Assembly (NCBI GenBank): GCA_016714225.1
Contig: JADJNS010000001.1
Coordinates: 620,001-684,000 of the forward strand
Length of the DNA: 64,000 nt
Source: Archangiaceae bacterium
Lineage (GTDB): Bacteria; Myxococcota; Myxococcia; Myxococcales; Myxococcaceae
Direction: 5' to 3'
Within the stretch, counting starts at the first letter, position 1. Each line of letters begins with the position of its first letter. The notes below the pieces were generated by a model. It was not told the origin of the DNA. It did not search any database and saw only the letters and a program-made list of their open reading frames with translations. A program made the position numbers and the translations under genes. Of this stretch, positions 17,132 to 24,759 are shown piece after piece.

Positions 17132-19906
17132 ATGAGCGACGGCAAAGACTACAAGGCGACGCTGAACCTCCCCCAGACCGAGTTCCCGATGAAGGGGAGC
17201 TTGAACGTGCTCGAGCCCAAGCTGCTCGAGAAGTGGGAGCAGGAGAAGATTTTCGACCAGGTGCTGAAGAAGAACGCGGGGCGCCCCGAGTACGTGCTGC
17301 ACGACGGCCCGCCCTACGCCAACGGCAACCTGCACGCCGGGCACGCGCTCAACAAGGTGCTCAAAGACATCGTGGTGAAGTTCCGCAACCTGGCGGGCAA
17401 CCGCGCCGACTACGTGCCGGGGTGGGACTGCCATGGCCTGCCCATCGAGCAGGCGGTCGAGAAGCGGCTGCGCGAGCAGAAGATCGACAAGCGCACCATG
17501 TCGCGCGACGAGTTTCTCGAGAAGTGCCGCCAGTACGCGCTCGAGTTCATCGACGTACAGCGCGGGCAGTTCAAGCGCATGGGCGTGCTGGGGAGGTGGA
17601 ACGAGCCGTACCGCACCCTGAGCTTCGACTACGAGGCGCAGGAGATTCGTGAGCTGGCGAAGATTGCCGCGCAGGGCGTGCTCTACCGCAAGAAGCGCCC
17701 GGTCTACTGGTGCATCACCGACATGACCGCGCTCGCCGAGGCCGAGGTCGAGTACGAAGACCACACCTCGCCGTCGGTCTACGTCGCGTTCGAGGCGGCG
17801 GGCCCGGTTCGTCAGGTTCCCGGCAAGAAGGTCTCGTTCGTCATCTGGACGACGACCCCGTGGACGCTGCCGGCCAACCTCGCCATCAGCGTGCACCCCA
17901 AGTTCGAGTACGTGTTCTACGCGCTCGCGCAGCGGGTGGTGTGCGTCGCGAAAGACCTGCTGCTGCACTTCCTCTCGCAGGTCGCGCCCGACGAGCTGAA
18001 AGTCCAGAAGGTGACGCTGGGCACGAACGCGTTCGACGCCTCGGCGCTGGTCGACCCCACCCGCATTCTCGCGTACGCGTCGGGCGAAGAGCTCAAGGGC
18101 CTCGAGTACCAGCACGTCTTCTACCCGCGGCGCTCACCCATTCTCACCGGTGAGCACGTCACGCTCGAGGCCGGCACCGGCCTGGTGCACACCGCCCCCG
18201 GCCACGGCCAGGAGGACTACGCGGTCGGCATCGAGGCGAGCCTCGACATCTACAACCCGGTGAAGAACGACGGCCGCTACGACGAGACGGTGGGCGAGAA
18301 GCTCACCGGCATGAAGGTGTGGGACGCGAACCCGGTGGTCATCGAGATGCTGAGAGAGAAGGGCGCGCTCTTGCAGTCGGCGAGCCTCTCGCACAGCTAC
18401 CCGCACTGCTGGCGCTGCCACAACCCGGTGGTGTTCCGCGCCACCCACCAGTGGTTCATCTCGCTCGACCAGAAGGGCCTGCGCAAGCAAGCGCTGCAGC
18501 AGGTCGACGAAGTGGTGAAGTGGGTGCCCGACTGGGGGCGCGACCGCATTCGCGGCATGCTCGAGACGCGCCCCGACTGGTGCATCTCGCGGCAGCGCAC
18601 CTGGGGCGTGCCGATTCCCATCGCGCGCTGCGAGAAGTGCGATGACCCGTTCATCGACCAGGCGTTCATGAACCGCGTCGCCGACGCGGTCGAGAAGAGC
18701 GGTGCGGGCATCTGGTACAGCGCGGCGGTCACCGACTTTCTGCCGCCCGGCCACACGTGCAAGTGCGGCAACGCCACGTTCGTCAAAGAGACCGACATTC
18801 TCGACGTGTGGTTCGACTCGGCGTGCAGCTTCGCTTCGGTGAAGCCGCCGCTGCCGGTGCCGGTCGACCTCTACCTCGAGGGCACCGACCAGCACCGCGG
18901 CTGGTTCCACAGCTCGCTGCTGGTGGGCGTGGCCACCCGCGGAATCGCGCCCTACAAGTCGTGCCTGACGCACGGCTTTCTCATCGACGGCAAGGGCGAG
19001 CCGATGTCGAAATCGAAGGGCAACGTGGTGCCCAGCGACGACATCATCAAGCAGTACGGCGCCGAGGTGATGCGGCTGTGGGTCGCCTCGAGCGACTACA
19101 GCGGCGACGTCACCGTCTCGAAGCCCATCTTCGAGGCCCGCGTCGAGGCGTACCGCAAGATTCGCAACACCCTGCGCTACGCGCTGTCGAACCTCTACGA
19201 CTTCGACCCGGCCGCTGACGCGGTGCCGCCCGAGAAGCTGCTGCCGCTCGACGCGTGGGCGCGGGCGAAGCTCGACGCGCTGGTGGCGCGGGTGCGCAGC
19301 GCGTACGAGAAGTTCGAGTTCCACACCGTGTACCACTCGGTGGTCGACTTCTGCGCCGCGACGCTGTCGGCCGAGTACTTCGACATCCAGAAAGACACGC
19401 TCTACGCGTCGAAGAAGACCGGCCTCAAGCGCCGCAGCGCGCAGACGGTGCTCTACGAGGTGACGCAGAAGCTGCTGGTGCTGCTCGCGCCGGTCACCAC
19501 CTTCACCGCCGAAGAGGCGTGGGGCTACCTGCCTGGCCAGAAGCCCGCGTCGGTGCTGCTCGCCGAGCTGCCGGTCGCGCTGGGGCTCAAGGCGCCCGAA
19601 GACATCGAGCGGCTGCTCAAGGTTCGCGAGACGGTGCTGCCGGTGCTCGAGGTGGCGCGCCGCGACAAGCTGATCGGCAAGTCGGAAGACGCCAAGGTGG
19701 TGCTGGCCGCCAAAGACCGCGCCTTCTTCGAGAAGCACCTCGCCGTGCTGCCCGAGCTGTTCAAGGTCTCGCAGGTCGAGCTGTCTGACGCGGCCGAGCA
19801 CCAGGTGGTCAAGGCCGACGGCAACAAGTGCCCGCGCTGCTGGCTCTACAAGCTCGAGGTAGGCAAGCAAGAGCTCTGCAACCGCTGCGTCGAGGCCACC
19901 ACGTGA
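17132..19906 (+). CDS. ileS: Isoleucyl-tRNA synthetase
   Basis: The 924-residue class I synthetase charges tRNA-Ile. It shows the HIGH-type motif HAGH in YANGNLHAGHALNKVL, the IleRS-specific FVPGWDCHG-type region (YVPGWDCHGLPIE), an editing (CP1) domain (VIWTTTPWTLPANLAI) and KMSKS as PMSKSKGNVV. The C-terminal zinc-binding segment CPRCWLY...CNRC is present. Length is normal for bacterial IleRS. It begins at ATG 17132. Peptide deformylase follows after 16 bases, so the two probably share a transcript. I see no T-box or other leader structure in the 83 bases upstream. Confidence 0.97.
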   Translation: MSDGKDYKATLNLPQTEFPMKGSLNVLEPKLLEKWEQEKIFDQVLKKNAGRPEYVLHDGPPYANGNLHAGHALNKVLKDIVVKFRNLAGNRADYVPGWDCHGLPIEQAVEKRLREQKIDKRTMSRDEFLEKCRQYALEFIDVQRGQFKRMGVLGRWNEPYRTLSFDYEAQEIRELAKIAAQGVLYRKKRPVYWCITDMTALAEAEVEYEDHTSPSVYVAFEAAGPVRQVPGKKVSFVIWTTTPWTLPANLAISVHPKFEYVFYALAQRVVCVAKDLLLHFLSQVAPDELKVQKVTLGTNAFDASALVDPTRILAYASGEELKGLEYQHVFYPRRSPILTGEHVTLEAGTGLVHTAPGHGQEDYAVGIEASLDIYNPVKNDGRYDETVGEKLTGMKVWDANPVVIEMLREKGALLQSASLSHSYPHCWRCHNPVVFRATHQWFISLDQKGLRKQALQQVDEVVKWVPDWGRDRIRGMLETRPDWCISRQRTWGVPIPIARCEKCDDPFIDQAFMNRVADAVEKSGAGIWYSAAVTDFLPPGHTCKCGNATFVKETDILDVWFDSACSFASVKPPLPVPVDLYLEGTDQHRGWFHSSLLVGVATRGIAPYKSCLTHGFLIDGKGEPMSKSKGNVVPSDDIIKQYGAEVMRLWVASSDYSGDVTVSKPIFEARVEAYRKIRNTLRYALSNLYDFDPAADAVPPEKLLPLDAWARAKLDALVARVRSAYEKFEFHTVYHSVVDFCAATLSAEYFDIQKDTLYASKKTGLKRRSAQTVLYEVTQKLLVLLAPVTTFTAEEAWGYLPGQKPASVLLAELPVALGLKAPEDIERLLKVRETVLPVLEVARRDKLIGKSEDAKVVLAAKDRAFFEKHLAVLPELFKVSQVELSDAAEHQVVKADGNKCPRCWLYKLEVGKQELCNRCVEATT

Positions 19907-19922
19907 CCGCCGCGGTCGTGAA

Positions 19923-20579
19923 GTGAGGGCGTTGGCCGCTGCGCTCTTCGTTGCACTTTCGGGCTGCGCCACCCTACAGACGGGGAAGCCGATGACCGAC
20001 ATCACACAGACAGGGGCTCCGGTGTTGAGGGCGCGCGCCGCCGAGGTGCCGCCCGAAGAAATTCCCACGCCCGAGTTTCAGGCGCTCGTCGCGCGCATGG
20101 TCGAGGCGATGCGCAAGGCGCCAGGAGTCGGGCTGGCCGCGCCCCAGCTGTCGGTCGGCAAGCGGGTGTTCGTGGTCGAAGACCCGGAACTGCTGATGAG
20201 CGCGCTGAGCCCCTACGAGCTCGCCGAGCGGCTGCGGGTGCCGGTGCCGCTCAAGGTGTTCGTGAACCCGGTGGTGACCCCGGTGGGCGACGAGAAGGCG
20301 ACGTTCTTCGAGGGGTGCCTGTCGGTGGCGGGCTTCTCGGGCATGGTCGAGCGCTGGCTCGAGGTCGAGGTCGAGGCGCTCGACGAGCACGGGCAGCCGG
20401 TGAAGTGGAGGGTGCGTGGGTGGCCGGCGCGCATTCTCCAGCACGAGATGGACCACCTGAACGGCGTTCTCTACGTCGACCGCATGATTACGCGCACGTT
20501 CGGCACGCTGACGCAGGTGAAGGCGCTCTACGGCGGCAAGCACATCGACGAGGTGAAGCAGTCGCTCGGCGTCGAGTGA
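19923..20579 (+). CDS. def: Peptide deformylase with lipoprotein-type N-terminus
   Basis: This metalloenzyme removes formyl groups from nascent N-termini. All three family motifs are intact: GVGLAAPQ (68-75), EGCLSV with metal ligand Cys132, and QHEMDHL with ligands His174 and His178 and catalytic Glu175. From the GTG at 19923 the first residues, MRALAAALFVALSGC, form a textbook lipoprotein signal with Cys15. From an internal ATG at 19992, preceded by GGGGAAG, the product would be an ordinary cytoplasmic deformylase of 195 residues. The well-formed signal argues that the longer product is real, giving 218 residues. It sits directly after ileS. Confidence 0.88.
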   Translation: MRALAAALFVALSGCATLQTGKPMTDITQTGAPVLRARAAEVPPEEIPTPEFQALVARMVEAMRKAPGVGLAAPQLSVGKRVFVVEDPELLMSALSPYELAERLRVPVPLKVFVNPVVTPVGDEKATFFEGCLSVAGFSGMVERWLEVEVEALDEHGQPVKWRVRGWPARILQHEMDHLNGVLYVDRMITRTFGTLTQVKALYGGKHIDEVKQSLGVE

Positions 20580-20589
20580 GCACCTGAGC

Positions 20590-21057
20590 TCAGGGGGCGC
20601 GGTCTCGGCGCAGGTCTTCGGGCCGCAGCGACGCGGCGCGCGCGAAGCCGCCCACGAAGCGCACCGCCTTCACCTCGAGCCGCGCCGGCGCGAAGTCGGC
20701 GAGGGCGACCCACTGCTTCGCCTCGGGGTGGGTCTCGACGAAGCGCGCCCGCGCGCGCTGCGCCTCGTCGCCCTCGAGCCAGCGCACCGCGCCGACCAAC
20801 GTCACCCGCGGGCGGTCGAGCGAGGTCGGGTCTCCGGGCCCGCACAGCAGCAGCGAAGCGGCCGGCCGCGCCCGCAGGTTGCGGGTGTGCTCGGCGAGCG
20901 ACGAGAGCAGGAAGCACGGCCGACCCTCGTCGTCGCCGCTCACCGCCACCAGCGTGGCGAGCGGAGCACCGTCTTCGCCCAGCGTGGCGAGCGTGCCGGT
21001 TCGCGCGTCTTGAACCAGCTGGCTGGCGTCGGCGGCGCTCACGAGCGTGCGCAGCAT
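20590..21057 (-). CDS. Pyridoxamine 5'-phosphate oxidase-like (HugZ-type) protein
   Basis: The 155-residue protein has the split-barrel FMN-binding fold. Family features are DARTGTLATLGEDGAPLATLVAV near the N-terminus, CFLLSSLAEHTRNLRARPAASLL in the middle, and the RVTLVGAVRWLE...ARFVETHPEA stretch shared with HugZ/pyridoxamine-oxidase-like proteins. It lacks the C-terminal extension of full HugZ proteins, so haem degradation is not implied. A flavin- or F420-linked redox role is the family-level guess. It starts at ATG 21057, divergent from lspA (42 bases apart) and convergent with def. Confidence 0.85.
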   Translation of the reverse strand: MLRTLVSAADASQLVQDARTGTLATLGEDGAPLATLVAVSGDDEGRPCFLLSSLAEHTRNLRARPAASLLLCGPGDPTSLDRPRVTLVGAVRWLEGDEAQRARARFVETHPEAKQWVALADFAPARLEVKAVRFVGGFARAASLRPEDLRRDRAP

Positions 21058-21099
21058 AGCGAGGTGCGACCCGGCACGCGCTGGGCTATAGCCGCGAGC

Positions 21100-21714
21100 G
21101 TGCAGAAGAAATACGTATTGCTCATCGCGCTGGCCGCGGCGGTCATCGTCGTGGACCAGTGGACAAAATATGTCGTGCTGCGCGAGCTCACCACCGCCTT
21201 CGACGTCACCCCCGACTTCGGCGCGCGGCTCAAGGTGATGACGTCTGACGCGCCGAGCGCTCCCGAGGGCGCGTACCACTTTCGCAGCAAGCCCGACGTG
21301 GTGCTCTCTCCGTCGTTCTTCCGCTTCCGTTACGCAGAGAACCCGGGCGCGGCGTTCGGGCTGTTCCGCACGCTGCCCGAAGGCTTGCGCGGGCCGCTGT
21401 TCCACCTCGTCTCCATCGGCGCGGTGGTGCTGATTCTCCACTACTTCCGCAAGCTGCAGGGCATCAAGGTCGAGGCCTGGGCGCTGTGGGGGCTGCCGCT
21501 GGTGCTGGGCGGCGCGGTGGGCAACTACCTCGACCGGCTCTCGCGCGGCTTCGTCATCGATTTCATCGAGGCCCATTGGTACGAGGTGAAGAGCTGGCCG
21601 GCGTTCAACATCGCCGACTCGGCAATTTGCATCGGAGTCGGCCTGTTGGTCATCGACTCGTTCGTGCGCAAAGAGAACAAGGCCAAGGTCGTCGCCGCGG
21701 AGCCCGCCAAATGA
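21100..21714 (+). CDS. lspA: Lipoprotein signal peptidase II
   Basis: The inner-membrane aspartyl protease cleaves the signal from diacylglyceryl-modified prolipoproteins. The 204-residue product has four hydrophobic segments and the conserved blocks ENPGAAFGLF, VGNYLDRLSRG (catalytic Asp145) and FNIADSAI (catalytic Asp173). The loop between helices 1 and 2 (about residues 33-75) is longer than in E. coli LspA. The GTG at 21100 gives the normal N-terminus (QKKYVLLIALAAAVIVVDQ). Its stop overlaps the lgt start (ATGA). Coupling of the two enzymes of lipoprotein maturation fits the many lipoproteins in this window. Confidence 0.95.
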   Translation: MQKKYVLLIALAAAVIVVDQWTKYVVLRELTTAFDVTPDFGARLKVMTSDAPSAPEGAYHFRSKPDVVLSPSFFRFRYAENPGAAFGLFRTLPEGLRGPLFHLVSIGAVVLILHYFRKLQGIKVEAWALWGLPLVLGGAVGNYLDRLSRGFVIDFIEAHWYEVKSWPAFNIADSAICIGVGLLVIDSFVRKENKAKVVAAEPAK

Positions 21715-22961
21715 TGCCCGTGCTGTATCGCTTCACCTTCACCGGCCCGCTGGGCCACGTCTTCGCGTATCTCATCGCGGTCGGCATCGTGGCGTACACC
21801 GCGTGGAGCGGCTGGCGCACCGCGGTCGGCCCGCTCGACCCCAAGACCGGCACCTACAAAGAGCCGACCCGTGAGCAGCGCGTCGAGCGCGCGCGCAACC
21901 AGGCGCTCATCGGCGTGGGCGTGGCGGCGTTCGGGCTCTGGTACGCGCTGCCCGAGGTGCCGCTGTTCGGCAAGGGCAAGGGCGAGGGCGTGCCGCTGCA
22001 CACCTACGGCATTCTCATCGGCATCGGGTTTCTGGGGGCGGTGAGCATCTCGGCGTACCTCGCCGAGCGCGAGTGGACGGGCGAGCAGGGCAAGAAGATG
22101 CGCGAGCAGATTTTCGACCTCGCCTTCTACGTCTTCGTGGGCGGCATCGGCGGCGCGGTGCTCTTGTTCAACATCGTCAACATCAAAGACGTGATGGCCT
22201 CGGGCCCGCAGATGGGCATGGTGTTTCAGGGCGGCCTGGTGTGCGCCTCGGGCGTCGCGTACTGGTACGGCAAGAAGCACAAAATCGACTTCTTGCGGCT
22301 GGCCGACATCGCCCTGCCCACGGTGTCGCTGGGCAGCGCGTTCGGCCGCCTGGGCTGCTTCTCGGCGGGCTGCTGCTGGGGCAAGCCGCGGCCGGCCGGC
22401 TCGCTGCTCGCGGTGCACTTCCCCGGCAGCCACGTGCAGGACCTCATCGGCTCTCAGACCGGCGGCGTGGCCAGCGCGGCGTACGCCTCGATGTCCGACG
22501 GGCGCAACGAGACCCGGTGGATTCTCGAGAAGACCGGAGAGGTGTTCAACGAGGCGGTGCCCGGCGCGGTGCGAATCAGCGAGTGGGTCTCTGCGCACGG
22601 CCACACCCTGCCGATTCACCCCACCCAGCTGTACGAGTCGGCGGTGCAGTTCACCCTGTTCGTGTTGTTCATCTCGCTGCGGCCGTTTCGCCGCTTCCAC
22701 GGGATGATTTCGGGCATCTGGCTGATGGTCTACGCCATCGAGCGCAGCACGGTCGAAGTGTTCCGCGGCGATGGCGAGCGCGGCACCATTCACGGCTGGT
22801 TCGACTTCATTCCCCGCGAGCGCTGGTACAACATCTCGACCAGCCAGTTCGGGTCGCTGCTCATCTTCTCGCTCGGCGCCTGGCTGTTGTGGTCGCAGTA
22901 CCGCAAGTACGCGGCGCGACCGAAGCTCGAGCTGCCGGCTGCTGATAGAGTAACGGCCTAG
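21711..22961 (+). CDS. lgt: Prolipoprotein diacylglyceryl transferase family protein
   Basis: The 416-residue multi-pass membrane protein transfers diacylglycerol from phosphatidylglycerol to the lipobox Cys. It shows YGILIGIGFLG, QGGLVCASGV, LGSAFGRLGCFSAGCCWGKP and HPTQLYES. The signature is the GCFxxGCC variant rather than the GNFxNxE of E. coli Lgt, a form found in some other phyla. It also has a long N-terminal part and an insert between the signature and HPTQ. It probably still acts as Lgt given coupling to lspA. The ATG at 21711 overlaps the lspA stop; a second ATG follows immediately. Confidence 0.88.
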   Translation: MMPVLYRFTFTGPLGHVFAYLIAVGIVAYTAWSGWRTAVGPLDPKTGTYKEPTREQRVERARNQALIGVGVAAFGLWYALPEVPLFGKGKGEGVPLHTYGILIGIGFLGAVSISAYLAEREWTGEQGKKMREQIFDLAFYVFVGGIGGAVLLFNIVNIKDVMASGPQMGMVFQGGLVCASGVAYWYGKKHKIDFLRLADIALPTVSLGSAFGRLGCFSAGCCWGKPRPAGSLLAVHFPGSHVQDLIGSQTGGVASAAYASMSDGRNETRWILEKTGEVFNEAVPGAVRISEWVSAHGHTLPIHPTQLYESAVQFTLFVLFISLRPFRRFHGMISGIWLMVYAIERSTVEVFRGDGERGTIHGWFDFIPRERWYNISTSQFGSLLIFSLGAWLLWSQYRKYAARPKLELPAADRVTA

Positions 22962-23686
22962 TGGCTCCCCAGACGAAGCCGGCCCAGCAAGACAGCCAGT
23001 CGTTGGGCCAGGAAATCGACGACCTGTCGGCAGAGATTGAAGGGCTGCGCGCGGCGTACGAGCAGTACTTTCTCGGGGTCGAGCGGCGCCCGCCCCAGCA
23101 GCGGCACGACAAGCTCAAGAAGCGCGTGGTGGCGATTCAGACCAGCACCGTCAAGCAGACCGCGGTGAAGTTCAAGGCGCAGTCGCTCAACCAGAAGCTG
23201 CTGACGTACGAGCGGCTGTGGTCGCGCACGCTGAAGGAAATCGAAGACGGCACCTACCGGCGCGACGTGTTCAAGGCCAAGCTCCACCGCGGCGAGCAGG
23301 AAGAGGTGAAGCCTCCTCCTCCGCCGAAGGAAGAGGTGGCCAAGGGGTTGCCGCCGCCGCCGCCGAAAGATGCGCTGCTGCCGGGCGTGAAGCCGGTGGC
23401 GGGCGCTCTGGCGGCGAAGGCTGCCGCGCCGGTCGCGCGGGCACCGGTGGCTGCGGGCGGCGGCGCCGAGCTGTCGGACGCGAAGCTCAAGGCCATCTAC
23501 GACGCGTACGTGACCGCGAAGAAGCGGTGCAACGAAGACACCAGCAAGCTGTCGTTCGACTCGGTGGCCAAGACGCTGCGCCAGCAGGTGCCGACGTTGA
23601 TGAAGCAGCACAACGCCAAGAGCGTCGAGTTCAAGGTGGTCATCAAAGACGGCAAGGCCGTGCTGCGCGCGCTGCCGAAAGAGTGA
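22961..23686 (+). CDS. MXAN_5187 C-terminal domain-like protein
   Basis: The 241-residue protein starts at a GTG overlapping the lgt stop by one base (TAGTG), so it belongs to the lspA-lgt transcript. The N-terminal half is predicted coiled coil (EIDDLSAEIEGLRAAYEQYF and following). A Pro/Lys linker occupies about 110-150. The C-terminal half (ELSDAKLKAIYDAYVTAKKR, CNEDTSKLSFDSVAKTLRQQ, HNAKSVEFKVVIKDGKAVL) resembles the domain named after M. xanthus MXAN_5187. Function unknown. Family assignment comes from memory of the motif pattern and is moderately sure. No signal peptide or membrane helix, so probably cytoplasmic. Confidence 0.8.
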   Translation: MAPQTKPAQQDSQSLGQEIDDLSAEIEGLRAAYEQYFLGVERRPPQQRHDKLKKRVVAIQTSTVKQTAVKFKAQSLNQKLLTYERLWSRTLKEIEDGTYRRDVFKAKLHRGEQEEVKPPPPPKEEVAKGLPPPPPKDALLPGVKPVAGALAAKAAAPVARAPVAAGGGAELSDAKLKAIYDAYVTAKKRCNEDTSKLSFDSVAKTLRQQVPTLMKQHNAKSVEFKVVIKDGKAVLRALPKE

Positions 23687-23689
23687 GCG

Positions 23690-23851
23690 TCACTTCGAGG
23701 TGCGGTCGCGCGGCTGAACCAGCTCGACGCCTTCGGTCACATCGGGCGGCGGCTTCTCCTGCACTCCGTAGCCGAAGGCGAGCCAGGTGAGCACCGCGCC
23801 GCAGGCGATGGCGCCGAGAATGAACAGCCAGCGGCGGGTAGAGGGTGACAC
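23690..23851 (-). CDS. Small single-pass membrane protein
   Basis: The 53-residue frame starts at GTG 23851: a basic start (SPSTRR), one membrane helix (WLFILGAIACGAVLTWLAFG) and a polar tail (QEKPPPDVTEGVELVQPRD). Codon third positions are almost all G or C, as in neighbouring genes, which favours a real gene. It is convergent with the MXAN_5187-like gene, three bases apart, and divergent from the carbonic anhydrase. No family is recognised. Confidence 0.65.
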   Translation of the reverse strand: MSPSTRRWLFILGAIACGAVLTWLAFGYGVQEKPPPDVTEGVELVQPRDRTSK

Positions 23852-23940
23852 GCGGGCAGCATGGCACCGTGCTGGTGCAGTTGCTGCCGAGGGCTGTTAG
23901 CTGTCACCACCGCACTCTTTAAGACGCGAGGGGACCTGAC

Positions 23941-24627
23941 GTGGCGAAGACGAAGCGGCTCATGTCGAAGACGGTGAGGGCGGTGAAGCGGGGGCGTGAG
24001 ACGACCCAGGGCTTCCTCGCGGGGCACCAGCACTTTCGCAGCAACTTCTTTCAGGAGCGCACCTTCTTGAAGCGGCTGGCGGTCGAAGGCCAGACGCCGA
24101 AGGCCCTCTACATCGGGTGCAGCGACTCGCGGGTGGTGCCCGAGTACCTGACGCACGCGGGGGTGGGAGACCTGTTCGTGGTGCGGAACATCGCGAACCA
24201 CGTGCCCAAGCGCCGCGCGAAGGACCTCTCGGTCGGCGCCGCCATCGAGTACGCGGTCACCGTGTTGAAGGTGAAGGACATCATCGTCTGCGGCCACTAC
24301 GGCTGCGGCGGGGTGAAGGCCGCCATCGACGGCCTCGATGCGCTGACGAAGCAGGTCGAGCTGAAGACGTGGCTGAAAGACCTGGTCGACTCGGTCGACA
24401 AGGCGAAGGCCAGCGGCCTCACCGGCGACGCGCTGTTCCGCCGCGCGGTCGAGGAGCACGTGCTCGACGCGCTCGACGACCTCATCTCGTTCAGCTGCGT
24501 GCGAGAGGTGCTCGACGCCGGCACCGTGCACGTGCACGGCTGGGTCTACGACCTGCACTCGACGCAGCTGATGGTGTTCGACGCCGACACCGACGCGTGG
24601 GTCGATGCGTTGAAGCTGCAGAAGTAG
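23941..24627 (+). CDS. Beta-class carbonic anhydrase
   Basis: The 228-residue enzyme interconverts CO2 and bicarbonate. Zinc ligands are visible as Cys60 (in CSDSR, 60-64), His119 and Cys122 (CGHYGCGG); Asp62 and Arg64 form the usual catalytic dyad. Further family blocks are FVVRNIANHVP, SVGAAIEYAV and the C-terminal VHGWVYDL. It starts at GTG 23941 with GAGGGG upstream; the basic N-terminal 25 residues precede the canonical fold. The gene stands alone. It is not a SulP fusion, so it is probably cytoplasmic. Confidence 0.95.
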   Translation: MAKTKRLMSKTVRAVKRGRETTQGFLAGHQHFRSNFFQERTFLKRLAVEGQTPKALYIGCSDSRVVPEYLTHAGVGDLFVVRNIANHVPKRRAKDLSVGAAIEYAVTVLKVKDIIVCGHYGCGGVKAAIDGLDALTKQVELKTWLKDLVDSVDKAKASGLTGDALFRRAVEEHVLDALDDLISFSCVREVLDAGTVHVHGWVYDLHSTQLMVFDADTDAWVDALKLQK

Positions 24628-24702
24628 TCACCTCTTCGACCACGTGGTGTTCGTCGCCACGACCCACTCGTTCTTGCGAATGGTTTCCACACGTCGGGTC
24701 AT
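24628..24702 (-). CDS. Possible 24-residue peptide
   Basis: Frame ATG 24702 to TGA 24628 encodes MTRRVETIRKNEWVVATNTT followed by WSKR. G/C-rich third positions and a protein-like sequence make it worth recording. It lies antisense in the gap between the carbonic anhydrase and the collagen-like gene. No Shine-Dalgarno is seen; a TAAAT motif about 12 bases upstream could serve a leaderless transcript. It may equally be chance. Confidence 0.22.
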   Translation of the reverse strand: MTRRVETIRKNEWVVATNTTWSKR

Positions 24703-24759
24703 TGGAGTGGATTTAGCGAGTCTGCACAGGGTACCCGCCTCGGGGGTCACGCAATCACC

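Noticed and set aside
18134..20068. Long minus-strand frame across ileS
   Set aside because: Antisense shadow of ileS and def. Composition is Arg/Ala/Val/His-rich with no recognisable domain.
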